Source: Diphasiastrum complanatum (taxonomy: Eukaryota > Streptophyta > Lycopodiopsida > Lycopodiales > Lycopodiaceae). Taken from it: a stretch of 64,000 nt of DNA. Made by a program: the position numbers and the translations under genes. Below the pieces are notes generated by a model. The model was not told the origin of the DNA and made no database searches. It saw nothing but the letters and a program-made list of their open reading frames with translations. Below, one piece after another: positions 31,109 to 46,450 of the stretch. Location: positions 25,691,391 to 25,755,390 of the forward strand of contig CM055107.1 of NCBI GenBank assembly GCA_029204225.1, in the 5' to 3' direction. How positions within the stretch are numbered: the first letter of the stretch is position 1; every line of letters begins with the position of its first letter.

Positions 31109-32613
31109 CTACGCGATTTGATCTGCTGGCACACAAACCATTTCAATCGCAGTCTCCTAGACCATTTCAATCGTAGTCTCCTCCAAGAATCCTGTGATTT
31201 ATAGAGAAGCAATTTTGAAAAGAGAAAGTGAATATCAGACTAATAGAAACTGAAAGAGCGTGATTTTGAAAGGAAAAACTGGGTATCAGATTCGTAGAAA
31301 CAAACGGAAAGCAATATAGCACACGGTTCTAAAGTTTATCAAGTTCAAATTTTTGGTAAGATGCTCATAATTTTGCATAAGCTTTGTGGTGATGTATAGG
31401 CAGGCGATGATACAAACTTGTATTTGTTTTATCAAGAGCTTGTACCATTTCTGCAGTCATGTCCCTTTTTTAAAGTACGAGATGTATTGTGATCATGAGT
31501 CTGCATAAGAATTTGCTTCGAACTACAAGAAATACATTGAATTGATTCCATTGTCCGCCATCTACAGTCTAGAGTATGACGTTCCATCTGGCATTACGAT
31601 TCTAGATCTGTAAGATATACTTTTTGAAGGACCAGAGGCTTACGTTGAAAAATAAGCCTGCCAAGTTATAGTCTGACATGGTTGTTAAAAAGTGAGATCG
31701 AAAGTCCTCCGACACACCAAATATTTAAAAAGTTTTCTGAACTTCTTCTAAAAAGTCTGAGACTTTGTATGGTAGTTTACTAATCATCTTATAAAGGAAT
31801 TAAAATTCTTCAAATCACGCATTCAAGAGTAATATATGCATGCAGGTTGAAAGTAGAAACTATGCACGAAGGCTGGAAATCAGTCAAAGGGACCTGTCCC
31901 ACATTTAATTCGAGCAAGCCATTAGAGCTTGTTCCAGTTCTTGGTTATCGAGATGCTGCTGCAGCCATCTTAGTAGATATATTATTCCGTATTTTATTTC
32001 TTGTTTAGCTTGATGCAATAGCACCTTCAACCCCAAGATGTGACGAGTCAACATCGGATTAGCTCCGCATTGTGAACATGAGGATTAAAATGTTGATGGA
32101 TCCCCTCGATGTGGACATTCAGCACGACGGTATTTCTATGTGCCAAACGTGTCCTATAGTATATATTAAGTATAGCATTATGTGTTCCAATTCCAATATT
32201 CCTTGATTTTGCTTTTAGAATTTCTTTTGTATATCTGCTAGATCCGAGATGTGCCTCAGAATCTTACCAAGCTTGGCCTTTCCATTGGAATTCGTCACCT
32301 TTGCTGCCAAGCTTCATTGGACTCATCGTTTTCCTGTTCATCCTTCACAAGCAACCTATTGTTTGATTCATTCATCTTTACACAATGAACCGAAGTGAGA
32401 GAAGAACCTGATCAACACTTCACTCCTATGAGCATACTCTTGCACAACTTTTTCTTAGTCTTTGCTCCACCTTGAACGATAATTGCCTACATTGAGCATG
32501 AACTATTTCCAGCTTCTTTATTTCAGGAGCTGAATAGCCCCTGGCCAATAGACTTCAGCTCGTACATGGATGCAATACAGACACGTGCACATTGCAGTTC
32601 CTCAAACAGGCAA
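31109..32613. other. Intergenic sequence, nothing recognised
   Basis: Short frames only. No transposable-element or gene signature that I can support. Confidence 0.4.
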
Positions 32614-32729
32614 TCAGACACAATGAGATCCGAAGCTAATGCTGCAAGCTAATATTTCTAAGCCAAGTTCTAGTAAGCTATAGAACACCCAGGGGGTATG
32701 AGCTCGAAATCGATCTTGAGGGATGAGAC

Positions 32730-32880
32730 CACCCAGCATATTTCCTGTCAGGCCACCAAAAGCTGAACGAATCGGTTCTTCCAATTTGTTGTTGTTCAAC
32801 GAAAGTGTCAAAGTCGTCATCTGTCTTGGTTTATTGGGAATGGATCCTGTCAACTCATTGTTTTGGAGTTGTGATTGCAT
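32730..32880 (-). pseudogene. Leucine-rich-repeat fragment
   Basis: Minus-strand frame reads SQLQNNELTGSIPNKPRQMT, TLTLSLNNNKLEEPIRSAFG, GGLIPQ: two plant-type LRR units (LxLxxNxLxGxIP). No kinase, signal peptide or further repeats are found nearby. A short related stretch (about 60 bp, GTGCATTGAGCT...GTGAACAATTT) recurs at 34678-34740, so a larger LRR-receptor gene may have decayed across 32.7-34.8 kb. Confidence 0.55.
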
Positions 32881-34770
32881 GCATTGAGCTCCACCATGGA
32901 TATCATGAACAATTTCCTGATAAATTCGGAATTAGGACTATATATATATGTCATGACGTACTGTAGTCTATATATATCGTGTCATTGTAGTTAAAGATAT
33001 GTAGATTCTATTTTTATTGATCTATGTCCGAATTTTGAGGCCTCGACTCTAAGCTTGTAGCCATTACTTGAAGGACTCATGTGCACAATGTCCTTCGAGG
33101 TGCACTGTTGCCTGATGCATGAGGCATGTCTGCAATACTTGTCTCATTTCAATATCATAACTAGCTTCTGTTTCAGTGTTCTAGTTCTCCAATCAAAGGG
33201 GCACGTATAATGTCAACACCATTGTAGCTTTTTTTATCCAGTTCTACAGTGCTCATTCGTAGCTCCTGACAGATGATGCAAGTTACAAATGAGATCAATC
33301 ATAAACAAGTCAGGTTTCTAGTACACCAACATTACAATAAATTGTACCCCTTTTAATATCGAAGTTCGAGAACTTAATGTCATTCTTCAAGACATAGTTG
33401 TTACTAATGACCTTGAGAAAATGTACCTGACCTAGCAGGGGAATCTCCATTAGTGTCATACTCAATAAAATCTACGGATGAGAAGTCAAATATCTACAAA
33501 AATCCAGTTTGATTCAATGCTCGTTCTTTATCATATTCTACTATCGATGCTGACATGGGCTACCGCTCTGACGAGCTAACTAACTGATCTTCACAATTTT
33601 ATGGAGGTTGTAATTAACAAGGATGATAGACAATCGTAATTTGATATTGACTTTGGAAAACCAATAGGATACAACATCAACGAAGGTGATGACCAATTTG
33701 AAGTAAACCTGCAACTCGTGATAGATATGACTTCTGAAACAAGTCACAAATGTACAGATTCGCTTTGATGCTCACTATTTACGCTGCTGTTGAGATTTAG
33801 ATCCGTGATTCTATGTTATACTACATGATTGCTGGTCGGAGACGTAGGATAACTGATCACCATCTCTGAAGAGTAAATCTTATAAATATTTGATAAATTA
33901 ATTTTGACTGAGTATGATTCCTTGCTTGTTAGTCTTGAGTCTTGTAGTAATTCATTGCACGTTAAAGATATTCAGCTTCATGCTCGGAAGTCTTTTTCAA
34001 GAATTCAGAAACTGAATTACCCTGAGACTAAAAGATGGAAGGACGAGCGTTTTTCATTTCTTTGATTTGCTCTAGGTTGACAATGTGTTTAAAGTATGTT
34101 GTATATCTAGTTTTTGCAAGCTTTACTCTGGTCCCTGTCATACGGACCAGATCTACCATAATCTATTGACTAGAACCAATCAGTAATAATACAATGAAAT
34201 ATTGAGAGTCAAAGCATCATGTTAACTTGTCTGAATATGCTAGTATTTGATGACCATCCCGTGTTTCAAGTACTTCTGATATTGTAATAGTTTAAAATAT
34301 TTTCTAAAAAGTATATTGTTTGTTAATAAAATTTAATACACACTACGTTTCTGAAACACATTTTAGAATCGCGGTCAGAAACGTGGTTTAGAAACGCATT
34401 TATGAAAATTTCAAAAAAATTTCAAAACTAATGCTCTTAATTAAAGCTTTCATCAGATACCCATATTGCCCAAAAAAAAATCAAAAATTAAAATTAAGTA
34501 GTTTGCCGACTATTTCGGGTGCAAGATGGTCCAGTTCAGGTGCATTAATTCATGTTGGGTTCTGTCAAGGATAAAAATTCAAAATTAACCTCTAGCCTGT
34601 TCGTTACGATCACGGATGATCCTAGTAAGTGTGTTTTCGCTTAGGGAGTTGGAAGGCCAAATCATGACCTGATGCGTGCATTGAGCTTCACCGAAGATTT
34701 CGTGAACAATTTTCTAAAGAAATAAAAATTAGGACTTGAATTTGGTAACAAGAACCAGGTTGACGACAAG
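32881..34770. other. Intergenic sequence with no clear gene
   Basis: AT-rich, with one short repeat shared with the LRR fragment flank (see 32730-32880). Nothing else recognised. Confidence 0.35.
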
Positions 34771-34779
34771 AAAACATCT

Positions 34780-36800
<2,021 letters not shown>

Positions 36801-37930
36801 ATGCAAAATAATTATGGATCATGCAATTTCATCATGGTGTTCAGACAAAGTACCAAAGTTGTTCATATTCTTGATTTGCCCATGCGCGTGGCCTTTTTTT
36901 CCGAAACATGTTTAGTAGATTTTCGTGATGACCGCATATATTTGTTGGTTGAGAACAAAGACATACATAATTCAATGCTCTTAGGCACAGTCGCTATTGT
37001 TATCATTGGCATTACTACCAACGAACACCGTCGTTGCGTGTTAATGATTGCCGATAGTTTTGAAGAACATGATCAAGCACAGGTACATAAAAAAAAAATC
37101 GTATTTGTTGCTTTTAATATATTCTATGATTATATATTTACGTATATTGACTTGGCACCGGATTTCACAAATAACATTTTGGGAGGACACAAAAGTGACG
37201 TATAACAAAATCGTTGATGAATAACATAACAATCAACGATGTATGTATAGTATAAAAAATTTGGGCATCTGGAAAAAGGCCAATCTATTTCAATTTGCGT
37301 CACCAAAAACTATTTTCGACCACGTTCCTTTTGGACAAATCGAAGCTCGGTTACGTATAGTTCATCAAGTACAGACACATGGAAACGACATGAAAGAGGT
37401 GAATTTCATATTTTCGTAATATGGTAACTAGGAAAACCAAGAAATATTTTTTTAAAATCAATGCTATGTATTTTTTAGTATATATCAAAATTTTTTTAAT
37501 ATATTTACGTGTATTTAGACGCGTTGTCTATGACTATGTAGGTAGTAGGATGACTTCGCAAAACCTGATTAAATACGTCGTTTTTAGAATATGTTTGTGG
37601 TATGCAAACAAGATCAGTATACATTCCGGACTGATTTTCCATTTTGTTTTTGTTGTATGAAAACGACACAACTGGAGCGGATTCTAGTGATGAGCTGTAT
37701 TATTATTGGTCCAGACAGTATACATAACATAAAAATCAAAGCTGAATGGATTGATCGCATATTCCAGCTATTAAAACCGTTCTTGGACATGGAACGAGAA
37801 AATTACCGTGGTTTGCAAGAGTTACTCGCAACTAGACAAGTTCATGGAAGGTTTACTTTGGACAGTGGACAATATGTCAGTAATTATCAACGGACTAATA
37901 TGGAGCTGATTATATAAAAATATATGTCAA
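36801..37930 (+). pseudogene. Degenerate coding remnants, possibly RPA/OB-fold-like
   Basis: The frame from 36801 has VHILDLPMRVAFF..., ITTNEHRRCVLMIADSFEE followed by AG|GTACAT, which could be a splice donor. In another frame about 90 bp on, SQITFWEDTKVTYNKIVDE resembles the OB-fold strand pattern of plant replication-protein-A-like genes (...RR.I.L.D..G..I.VTLWED). Further frames (37591-37917) hold FCFCCMKTTQLERI, maybe a worn zinc ribbon. No single continuous frame exists and no acceptor AG fits well, so if this was a gene it is dead. RPA-like genes are often carried by plant Helitrons; I could not find Helitron ends. Low confidence. Confidence 0.3.
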
Positions 37931-39948
37931 ATAGTTCAAAAGTTCAAATACAACTACGGCTAACACCGACATTTAAGTTTTGTTTTTAAATAAATAATGA
38001 CTGTGCAAGTTATGTAATTTAAGTACATATTACATGTTAATAGATCTCAGTTCTTTTTCGTTATTTAACTGTTTCAAGAATTTTAGTTGCCTATTACATG
38101 TTTTTTTATAATGGATAATTGTTGAGCATTGTATAGAACCATAGCTATAATCTAGATACTACATGCTTGAATTGAATTAGGCGATTTCATGACTATCTGA
38201 ATAACAAGCAATATAACCAATTTAATAAAATGACCAAATATCACAGAAGTTACATTATAATTTTTACTATTATTAGGTCATAGAACAAACAATCTATTGG
38301 CATATGGTCTTGTTCCTTGTTACAAATACCTGATCAACGCAAAAGTTTCACTTAAATTAGTCTATTACCTTTTACATATATCATGTATGCTGTTAAATAC
38401 CATATATACATGTATAATAGTCTCAAAAATTGTATGAAGTTTACAAATCTTTGTTTCAAACTTTTATTTGATGTTTAGTTTATATTTTTGTATCTTTAAA
38501 TTCAGAGACATTACATATGATTTGCATGATTATTTATTACACTTTTTGGATTATGCAAGATCACTATTAATTACATATCATGATGAGTCGTTCACTTCTC
38601 ACAATTATTTGACTTTGAATTGTATCTTGTAGAAATCAGGTTCAAAAGTGCAGACCATGTTTGGTAAACAACATACGTTTTTAAATAGGGTACCCATCAA
38701 TGAAGAAAGGTATTTCGTAGAGTCATCATTGTCACGGATGGTTTTAGAAGAAAATGTCGCTCATCGCGACATTTCTAAAAAATTTGTAGTCAACTCTCGT
38801 CGACAATTCCTACTATCTACGATCAAGCTTTCCAAAAGTACTAATTCTGGTCGTCGACAGTTTCTATTGCTTCCGGTACACGATTATACTACGTTTTTTG
38901 ATAATCCAGCATTTGAATGGGTAATACGAATTTGTACCTAAGCAATATATATTGTCACCGCTCACAATACAACAACATGGAATATGTACTCGCATTGATA
39001 CTGGAGATACAGAGAAAACTAGCTCGAAATCATGTATTGACAAAAGAGACAATTGATGTTCTTTGTAATAGCTCGTTTTGTTACACTTCGCCAAACAAAG
39101 ACACAATTGTCAATAGGTGTTTGTCATTTCTGTGCATTGTTTGATATTCCGTACGAAACTCCGAATGTTTTTAGTTTTCCGATATTGACACAAAATGATT
39201 GTAATTCTCACAATTACACATATGGGCGTTTTGCCACGTGACGCTGCCACGCGAACCCGATACTTTATAAAAAAAATTTGACATTTTTCTTTGCGTGGCT
39301 CTGCCACGCGTGGTACATCCTCGACAAAAATTCTCCGGGACCCTACCGATCAAATCCAGGTTTTTTTTAAACCAACATTCAAAAAAACGGACGCCAACAT
39401 TGCTCGGCATGGTAAAGCCATGCGTGAAAGTGCCACGCAAGATTGTTATTTAACCGCCTCTCATCTGACATCTGACATTTTATTTTGGTGATTTGCCATG
39501 CGTGGCAAATCTCTAGAGAAAATTCCAAAGAATTGTAATTTTATATTGCCATGCATGGCAAAATATATTTGTTGTAATTTTTTTTTTTTAAATGTGATCA
39601 TGATTGTGAATTAAAAATCAAATGATCATTGTGTCAAATTATTGTGCTTTGACAAAATCAATATTGTGCTTCGACCAAAGTGAAGATATGAAAATATCAC
39701 TTTAATAGATTTTAAATATAGTAAGGATGTTTCAAAAGGAAAATGTTTTTGAAGCGACTATAAATGATCAACGTATGCTCACTAATTGTTTTCTTTGGTC
39801 AATCAATTTTTGGTAGATCTTTAATAAGATATAGATTGCATTGAAAGCATTTGATTTAAAATGAATCAGAAGTGATTGGTAGATTGAAATCAAGATAAAC
39901 TTGAAAAATAGAAGAATGTATTATAAAAATGAATGCCATGTGACACAC
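37931..39948. other. AT-rich block with short inverted repeats
   Basis: Contains an unassigned ~290-bp plus frame (38648-38941) and, at about 39225-39560, several short palindromes built on GCCACGCGTGGC or GCCATGCATGGC (near 39290, 39405, 39490 and 39545). No family recognised. Confidence 0.4.
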
Positions 39949-41111
39949 CTATTCACAATGACGAGGCAACACCAATGTGTGTGAATAATCCATGCTTAAT
40001 GTCTTGGTTGAATCGATAGCAAAAAATCCACTACGATCTCTTTTCATGGTTGCATATGACCCTTGATAATTGATTTTGAACCATTTCACATCAAACAAAA
40101 AGTATTTTCCATTTTCACCAAAACACACTTCATATATATCTTGAATAGTTCCTACATACTCAAGCTCTCCAGAGATTGGACTTTGGTCTCGTGCACTACT
40201 CTGACTTTCTTGATTAAAAGATGCCATAACACCACAATCATAAGTTCGTCATTTCATATCAACTCGTTCAACGCGATGATGACGACCATATGCCCACATT
40301 GCACTATACTTTAGATTCTGCCACATATTAATTGTAATTAAGACAATAATCAATCATTATACAAGCTACATTGTATTTAAAAAAAAAACAATAAATAATA
40401 AACAATAAACAAACCTTCCAATCACTTTCTCTTGCAAAGTCCCATTCCATGTCAGATATGGCTTGTCCATTTGATCTTGCTTGTTGGAGTGTGTCAACCA
40501 TCCATTCTATGGTGCATTGGTTGGGCAATGGCTCAACATCACGTGAAGGTGCAGCATGACCCCTATGTCTATTATGTCGGTGTCTATTTCTAGCCAACGT
40601 TCTTTTTTTCTTCTCTTGTTCATATAATTCCAACCAGTTATCCATCACTCCAGAATTATAGAGCATGAAAGTAGAGATTTTTTCTCTAAGAAAATGTGTC
40701 ATTTTCTTAGGAGCACCCATACCTTGGGCTTTTTCACCTTTTACCTCATTGTTCTCCTCATCATTCAATAGCCTTGAGTAGATGGATGTATTTGAAGCAA
40801 AAATTCAGTGACATAAATAAGAGATTCTTGCACTAACCACCCCTCGGCCATACTTGCATGATAAGAGCAATGTTCAATGACTTAAAAAAAATGATGCTAA
40901 ATGTATTAAAGCCACAAAAACCAAAATAACGTATTTTGTACCTTGAGTGCACAAGACCGGCAATACCAATTTCTTGGACCAAGTGCACAAGCAGATGCAC
41001 TTGTATGTCCAAGATGGAGGTTGGAAAATCTCTCTCAAGCATACATACAGCCTCCACTATATCTTCATATTTTTTCTCCACATCTATCTCACGAATCTCC
41101 TTGTCACACAT
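39949..41111 (-). pseudogene. CACTA (En/Spm) transposase C-terminal region
   Basis: Minus-strand pieces in the expected order. First, EAVCMLERDFPTSILDIQVH, LLVHLVQEIGIAGLVHSR, the domain DUF4218 of plant CACTA transposases, ending at a splice donor CAAG|GTACAA (about 40942). Next, after an acceptor, AEGWLVQESLIYVTEFL, matching the family AEGYLAEECL block, then a basic linker (RNRHRHNRHRG). Finally 40227-39949 has LEYVGTIQDIYEVCFGE, LFDVKWFKINYQGSY, SGFFAIDSTKTL, the DUF4216 pattern. Frames are interrupted. The catalytic N-terminal TNP2 half is not visible to the right (41.1-42.5 kb) and no CACTA termini were located. Confidence 0.72.
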
Positions 41112-41391
41112 CCATCTACACCATATTTGTAGTACATGATCATCATATGACTCACTCTTTCTCTCTATCCCTCTCTCTCTCTTCTACTCTTCTCTTTCCC
41201 TTCACTCAAACCATGTGAAATGTTAGCTTAGCGGAGTAGAGTTAGTGGTGGGTAGTGTTAAGGGTGATAGAGTTAGTGTAAAAGTAGAGAAGTATCTAAA
41301 AGTTGCATCTTTAAATAGTTAGGCACCTATCCAACATTCGAACCCTTGTTGACAGGCGGAAGAGCTACTACTACGACAGATCTACGTCCCT
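41112..41391. other. Spacer right of the CACTA remnant
   Basis: A CT-rich stretch (41156-41200) and unique sequence; no gene. Confidence 0.4.
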
Positions 41392-41603
41392 ACAACTTGT
41401 ATCACCCACACTATGCTACATGTATGAACATCCTCCCTGAAACAAAAGAACTCCATCACCTCTTGCACAAAAGTTTTGTAGTTTAACATGCCCTATTTCC
41501 AAAATGTATTCTTAGTTTAAAGCTTTACTGTAGCTCTAACATTAACCCTAACCTCCAACATTGTAACTCATCATAACCCTAACCGATTGGCTTATCACCG
41601 TTA

Positions 41604-41606
<3 letters not shown>

Positions 41607-41683
<77 letters not shown>
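41607..41683. repeat. (GA)n microsatellite
   Basis: About 38 units, pure. Confidence 0.97.
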
Positions 41684-41685
<2 letters not shown>

Positions 41686-41784
41686 CTGATCTCATCCATA
41701 AGAAACTTGAAATCCTCACACGATGCTAACTGAATGTGAAACCTTCAAATTCACATATGCTATAATGGCTACAAGCATGTCACA

Positions 41785-41787
<3 letters not shown>

Positions 41788-41861
<74 letters not shown>
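41788..41861. repeat. (TG)n microsatellite
   Basis: About 37 units, pure. Confidence 0.97.
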
Positions 41862-41864
<3 letters not shown>

Positions 41865-42301
41865 TTACAAAACATTCAACACATAAGATTTAAGCATGAC
41901 AAAAAATCTCTTAACGTAATGACAAACAAAATGTAGTAAAATAAATTTGCATCATTTATAAGCATTTCTGCAAAACAACAGAATGTAGCCTTTCATCCTT
42001 GTAAAAAACCGAAGAGGAGGGTATACTAACCTGCATCCATCCACAAGAAAATACCAAGTTAGAACGAGGTGTATTCTGTGGGAACTACAGGTATCAATGC
42101 ATACCATGAGTTGTTATCCATGTCACTAAGGAGATTCACAGGAGGCTTCAATGTCCTATGAAATTAAAAAAATGTTGCACTGGTGTGGCACATTTTGCTA
42201 AGTAAAGAAGTAGAATGATTAAGCATCAATTTAATTAAGCAACAAATCACCTCAAAACTGCAATTTAAAAAGAGAGCTAAAAAATGCTAATATTTATCCT
42301 T

Positions 42302-42369
42302 GGAACAGACCTCGGAATAGGTCATGGCATACTGTCTGAATCAGATCCACCTATTCTGAGGTCTGTTCC
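42302..42369. repeat. Perfect-loop hairpin, 20-bp arms
   Basis: Arms GGAACAGACCTCGGAATAGG (42302-42321) and CCTATTCTGAGGTCTGTTCC (42350-42369) are reverse complements except one base, with a 28-nt loop. It stands alone in unique sequence. Could be a tiny MITE remnant or a foldback; no target duplication identified. Confidence 0.8.
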
Positions 42370-42601
42370 GACTCCTTCTGCTAGATCATTCATTACCTTT
42401 ACTCGAATTCTCATGATTTGAAATAGTTTGATTTTAAATCAAATAAGATCCATTCCAACTCTTACAAAAAGAGTCTTGGACCTGAGTGAGTCTATTAGGG
42501 GTGATTGGATATGGAAATCAAGACTTCAGATTTGAATGCAAGTTACTCCAACGGATTTCACTATATTAGGGTGTATATATATGTGTATATATGTATGTAT
42601 A

Positions 42602-42608
<7 letters not shown>

Positions 42609-42698
<90 letters not shown>
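42609..42698. repeat. (TG)n microsatellite
   Basis: About 45 units; flanked by TATATGTATG variants on the left and by impure TGTGTG on the right to about 42815. Confidence 0.97.
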
Positions 42699-42700
<2 letters not shown>

Positions 42701-43289
42701 TAGTAAAGAGTGCCCGTCGATGGCAGACAGCTGATGATGTGTACATATGTGTGTGTGTATGGATATGTGTGTATGAGTGTCCATGTCTATCTCTGTGCGT
42801 GGATTTGTGTGTGTGATTTGTGTCCGATGGTAAGCCCGTCGTTGACGGGCGACCAATGGTTTGGGTGGCGGCCAATGGTCGAGACGTGCGGACGATGCTC
42901 AAAGCGGTGACCAAGAGTCTTCATCCAAAAGTCTACCAAATGTGTGTGTGACATGTGTATGTAAATACTAATCACTTATCATCAATTATCTCATGTTTTA
43001 AAATCACTCTCAAAGCACTCATCATAAATTTGACCACATGAAAATAAATCGCAAACCCTCAAATTGCTAATCACAATTCCAAATCGTCTATAATTCGAAT
43101 TCAAAAACTTCATTCATGAATTTTGGTTGTACACCAGGGTATTCAAAAATTTCTAAAAGGAACCGAGTCTCACAATAGAAGCATTATTATAAAATAGCCT
43201 AATATTACAAATCAACTCATCTACCAACCAACTGCCAACTTGTTGGAATAAAGCATCCATATTGCTGTTGTTGTATAAAAAATATGTAA

Positions 43290-43508
43290 ACACTTGTATC
43301 ACCCACACACTATGCTGCATGTATGAACATCCTCCCCGAAACAAAAGAACTCCATCACCTCTTGCACAAAAGTTTTGTAGTTAATAACATGCCCTATTTC
43401 CAAAATCTATTCTTAGTCTAAAGCTTTACTGTAACTCTAACATTAACTTTAACCTCCAACATTGTAACTCATCATAACCCTAACCGATTAGCTTATCACC
43501 GTTAATAT

Positions 43509-43599
<91 letters not shown>

Positions 43600-43722
43600 A
43601 TCTCATCCATAAGAAAGTTGAAAGCCTCACACGATGTTAACCGAATGTGAAACCTTCATATGCTATAATGGTTGCAAGCATGTCACATGTGTGTGTGTGT
43701 GTGAGTGCGACCTTGTTGATGT

Positions 43723-43773
<51 letters not shown>

Positions 43774-43788
43774 CATGTATGTGGGTGC

Positions 43789-43834
<46 letters not shown>
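43290..43834. repeat. Duplicated segment, copy 2
   Basis: Second copy of 41392-41861 in the same orientation, 1.9 kb away. (GA)n at 43511-43596 and an interrupted (TG)n at 43687-43834 occupy the same relative positions. Confidence 0.9.
43511..43596. repeat. (GA)n microsatellite
   Basis: About 43 units. Confidence 0.97.
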
Positions 43835-44365
<531 letters not shown>

Positions 44366-44757
44366 GAGACGAGTTTCATGTTTTATGCTAGATAGTTGCT
44401 CTATCTTCTACACATGTATGATGCTTAGATCCTAGTATTTTTATAGTTCAATCTTTATCACATACACTAGAAATTAGTTAATATGAAAGAGTCAAATGCA
44501 GGTAATTATAATTCCCAATCCTAGGAAGGTGTGTAGCCCTTACTTTTCTCTTGTTAAATGTGAAGTTCTAATCTTTCCTTGAACGAAAAAACCTACATGT
44601 CGTAGGGAGGAAATATAAGCTGACATTCTAAAATGAAAAATAACCGCAAGGTTCGAGCATTATAATTATCACATTTGACTCTAATCAGGGTTCGAGTATC
44701 TTCATAGTCTGAGCTTTTATAGGTACTTAGTCATAGCTATGGGGGCAATATCACGAG

Positions 44758-44877
<120 letters not shown>

Positions 44878-45017
44878 GGGTTTTTTTTTACTATTTTCCT
44901 AACTCTCATTTGTTGCTTGTAGTATTTTTTTCCTCTTATTCTCATGCCCATTATGTCAGACGATGCATCCCCTAGCGAGAGGTCGACAATAGTCACAGGT
45001 CATCCCGCTTTTCCTCT

Positions 45018-46450
45018 ATGAGTGGGGATGAGGCCCTCAACTACCTTGATCAGTTGCCTTCCTCGCAACAGGATAGGCTGTTAGAGCGACTGAGGGATCG
45101 ATTAGCAGCTCATAGCTCCAACAGACTACTTAGGTACACATCATCCTCCGAGGAGATTCAATTTACTCCTTGTGTGGACCGCACACATTATTCCCCTTCC
45201 TGTGAGGGTCACTCCGGCGAGGGTCCCTCCCTCACCCATGGTGCTACTGCTAGTGCTTCTTCCCGACACTCTTGGGACATGAGGAAGAGCTGCCTCGATG
45301 TCCCTTGTTGTGAAGGATGTGGCGATGACGATGACGTCTGATGTGGTCATGAGTCATGCACGTCCACGTAGGACATCTCATCGTGGGGTGCCGCCTCGGT
45401 GTCCCGTGAGGGTCACTCCGGCGAGGGTCCCTCCCTCACCCATGGCGCTACTCCTAGCGCTTCCTCCCGACACTCTTGGGACAGGAGGAGGAGCCGCCTT
45501 GGTGTCCTCTGTTGTGGAGGATGTGGCGATGATGATGATTCGCCTGATGTGGTCATGAGTCATGCACGTCCGCGTAGGACATCTCATCGTGGAGAGTCCC
45601 TACTTCGAGAGAAACTGACCTAGGAGGTAGCACATAGGGCACACAATACTGCAACTCTTGTACCTCTCACACCTGTTGAGATTCCCAGCATGCCCTCTTT
45701 CACCCCTCACATTTTTCCTACCTCTGGACCCACTGCCCTTGAGTACACCTATCCTTCCAGCTATACTCTGTGGGGTCACGTTTCACCATGGGGTCAAGCC
45801 ACTCCCCTCTAGTCCCCCCTAGCTATTCTCCCCTCTCAATCCCCCCCCCTTCCCTGGCTATTCTCCCCTAGGTACTCCACCCTGGCTATTCCCCCCCCCA
45901 GCACACTACGTACACCCCATATTCTTAGTATTCTCCCATCGGCGGGGCATCTCCCATACTTGAGGCCATCCGCGTAGATACTACTAGGGCCACATCTCCA
46001 CCATCTGTCATCTCACCATCGTATGACATAGACATGAATGGTCACATCATTGAGAATGCTCGTGGCAAGAGCGTCATCACGCGCATGAGAGAGCTCATGT
46101 ATATATACTTTCCCCGAGACATATCTCATGACTGGCACGATGTCAGTGATGACTACAAGAATTGTGTCGTTGATCAGCTGCGTACTGAGTTCCCAGTCCC
46201 ATCCGAGGAAATGGAGTTTGTACGGAAATGGATGAGGAGCCGCATGGGATCCACGATGAGCCACCACAAATTGGAGATCCAAGATGTTGTGAGAGCTAAC
46301 AGAATTAGGCCTTTGTACGTGGAGAAAGTCAATTGGAAGTATGCGAAGAAAGAATATAAAGATAATCCAGATTGCTTCAAGCAATAGCGAGAGGCAGCCA
46401 GAGTTCGCAACTAGAGATGACAGGGGCTTCTCACATGGACAGTGGTGGTG
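45018..46450 (+). pseudogene. CACTA-accessory-like gene, copy 1
   Basis: Starts MSGDEALNYLDQLPSSQQDR, LLERLRDRLAAHSS. It has a Ser/Pro-rich middle with a 204-bp tandem duplication and, at 46034-46387, IENARGKSVITRMRELMYIY, DYKNCVVDQLRTEFPVPSEE, VRKWMRSRMGSTMSHHKLEI, KKEYKDNPDCFKQ. The last block resembles the plant Ptta/En/Spm (Transposase_24) accessory family found beside CACTA transposases. A TAG follows CFKQ where copy 2 has CAA, and a 2-bp deletion in the first duplicate ends the first frame at 45341. Role in such elements: presumed DNA-binding accessory. Family call is moderate; the relation to copy 2 is firm. Confidence 0.55.
45202..45595 (+). repeat. 204-bp tandem duplication inside copy 1
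   Basis: Two units starting GTGAGGGTCACTCCGG at 45202 and 45406. The period equals 68 codons, so it was in frame when formed; unit 1 later lost 2 bp (GATGACG-TCTGATG versus GATGATTCGCCTGATG). Confidence 0.92.

Larger units (their letters stand above)
41392..41861. repeat. Duplicated segment, copy 1 (ends in (GA)n and (TG)n)
   Basis: Homologous to 43290-43834. Shared unique text includes TATGAACATCCTCC, AAACAAAAGAACTCCATCAC and ACATTGTAACTCATCATAAC, followed by (GA)n (41607-41683), a ~100-bp link (CTGATCTCATCCATAAG...) and (TG)n (41788-41861). Confidence 0.9.

Noticed and set aside
42505-42914. ORFs of 96-117 residues on both strands around the TG tracts
   Set aside because: Translations are runs of Cys-Val or Thr-His from (TG)n; purely a consequence of the dinucleotide repeat. 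The same holds for ORFs over GA, CT and AT tracts elsewhere (4660, 35404, 43634, 44213, 44751, 50370).
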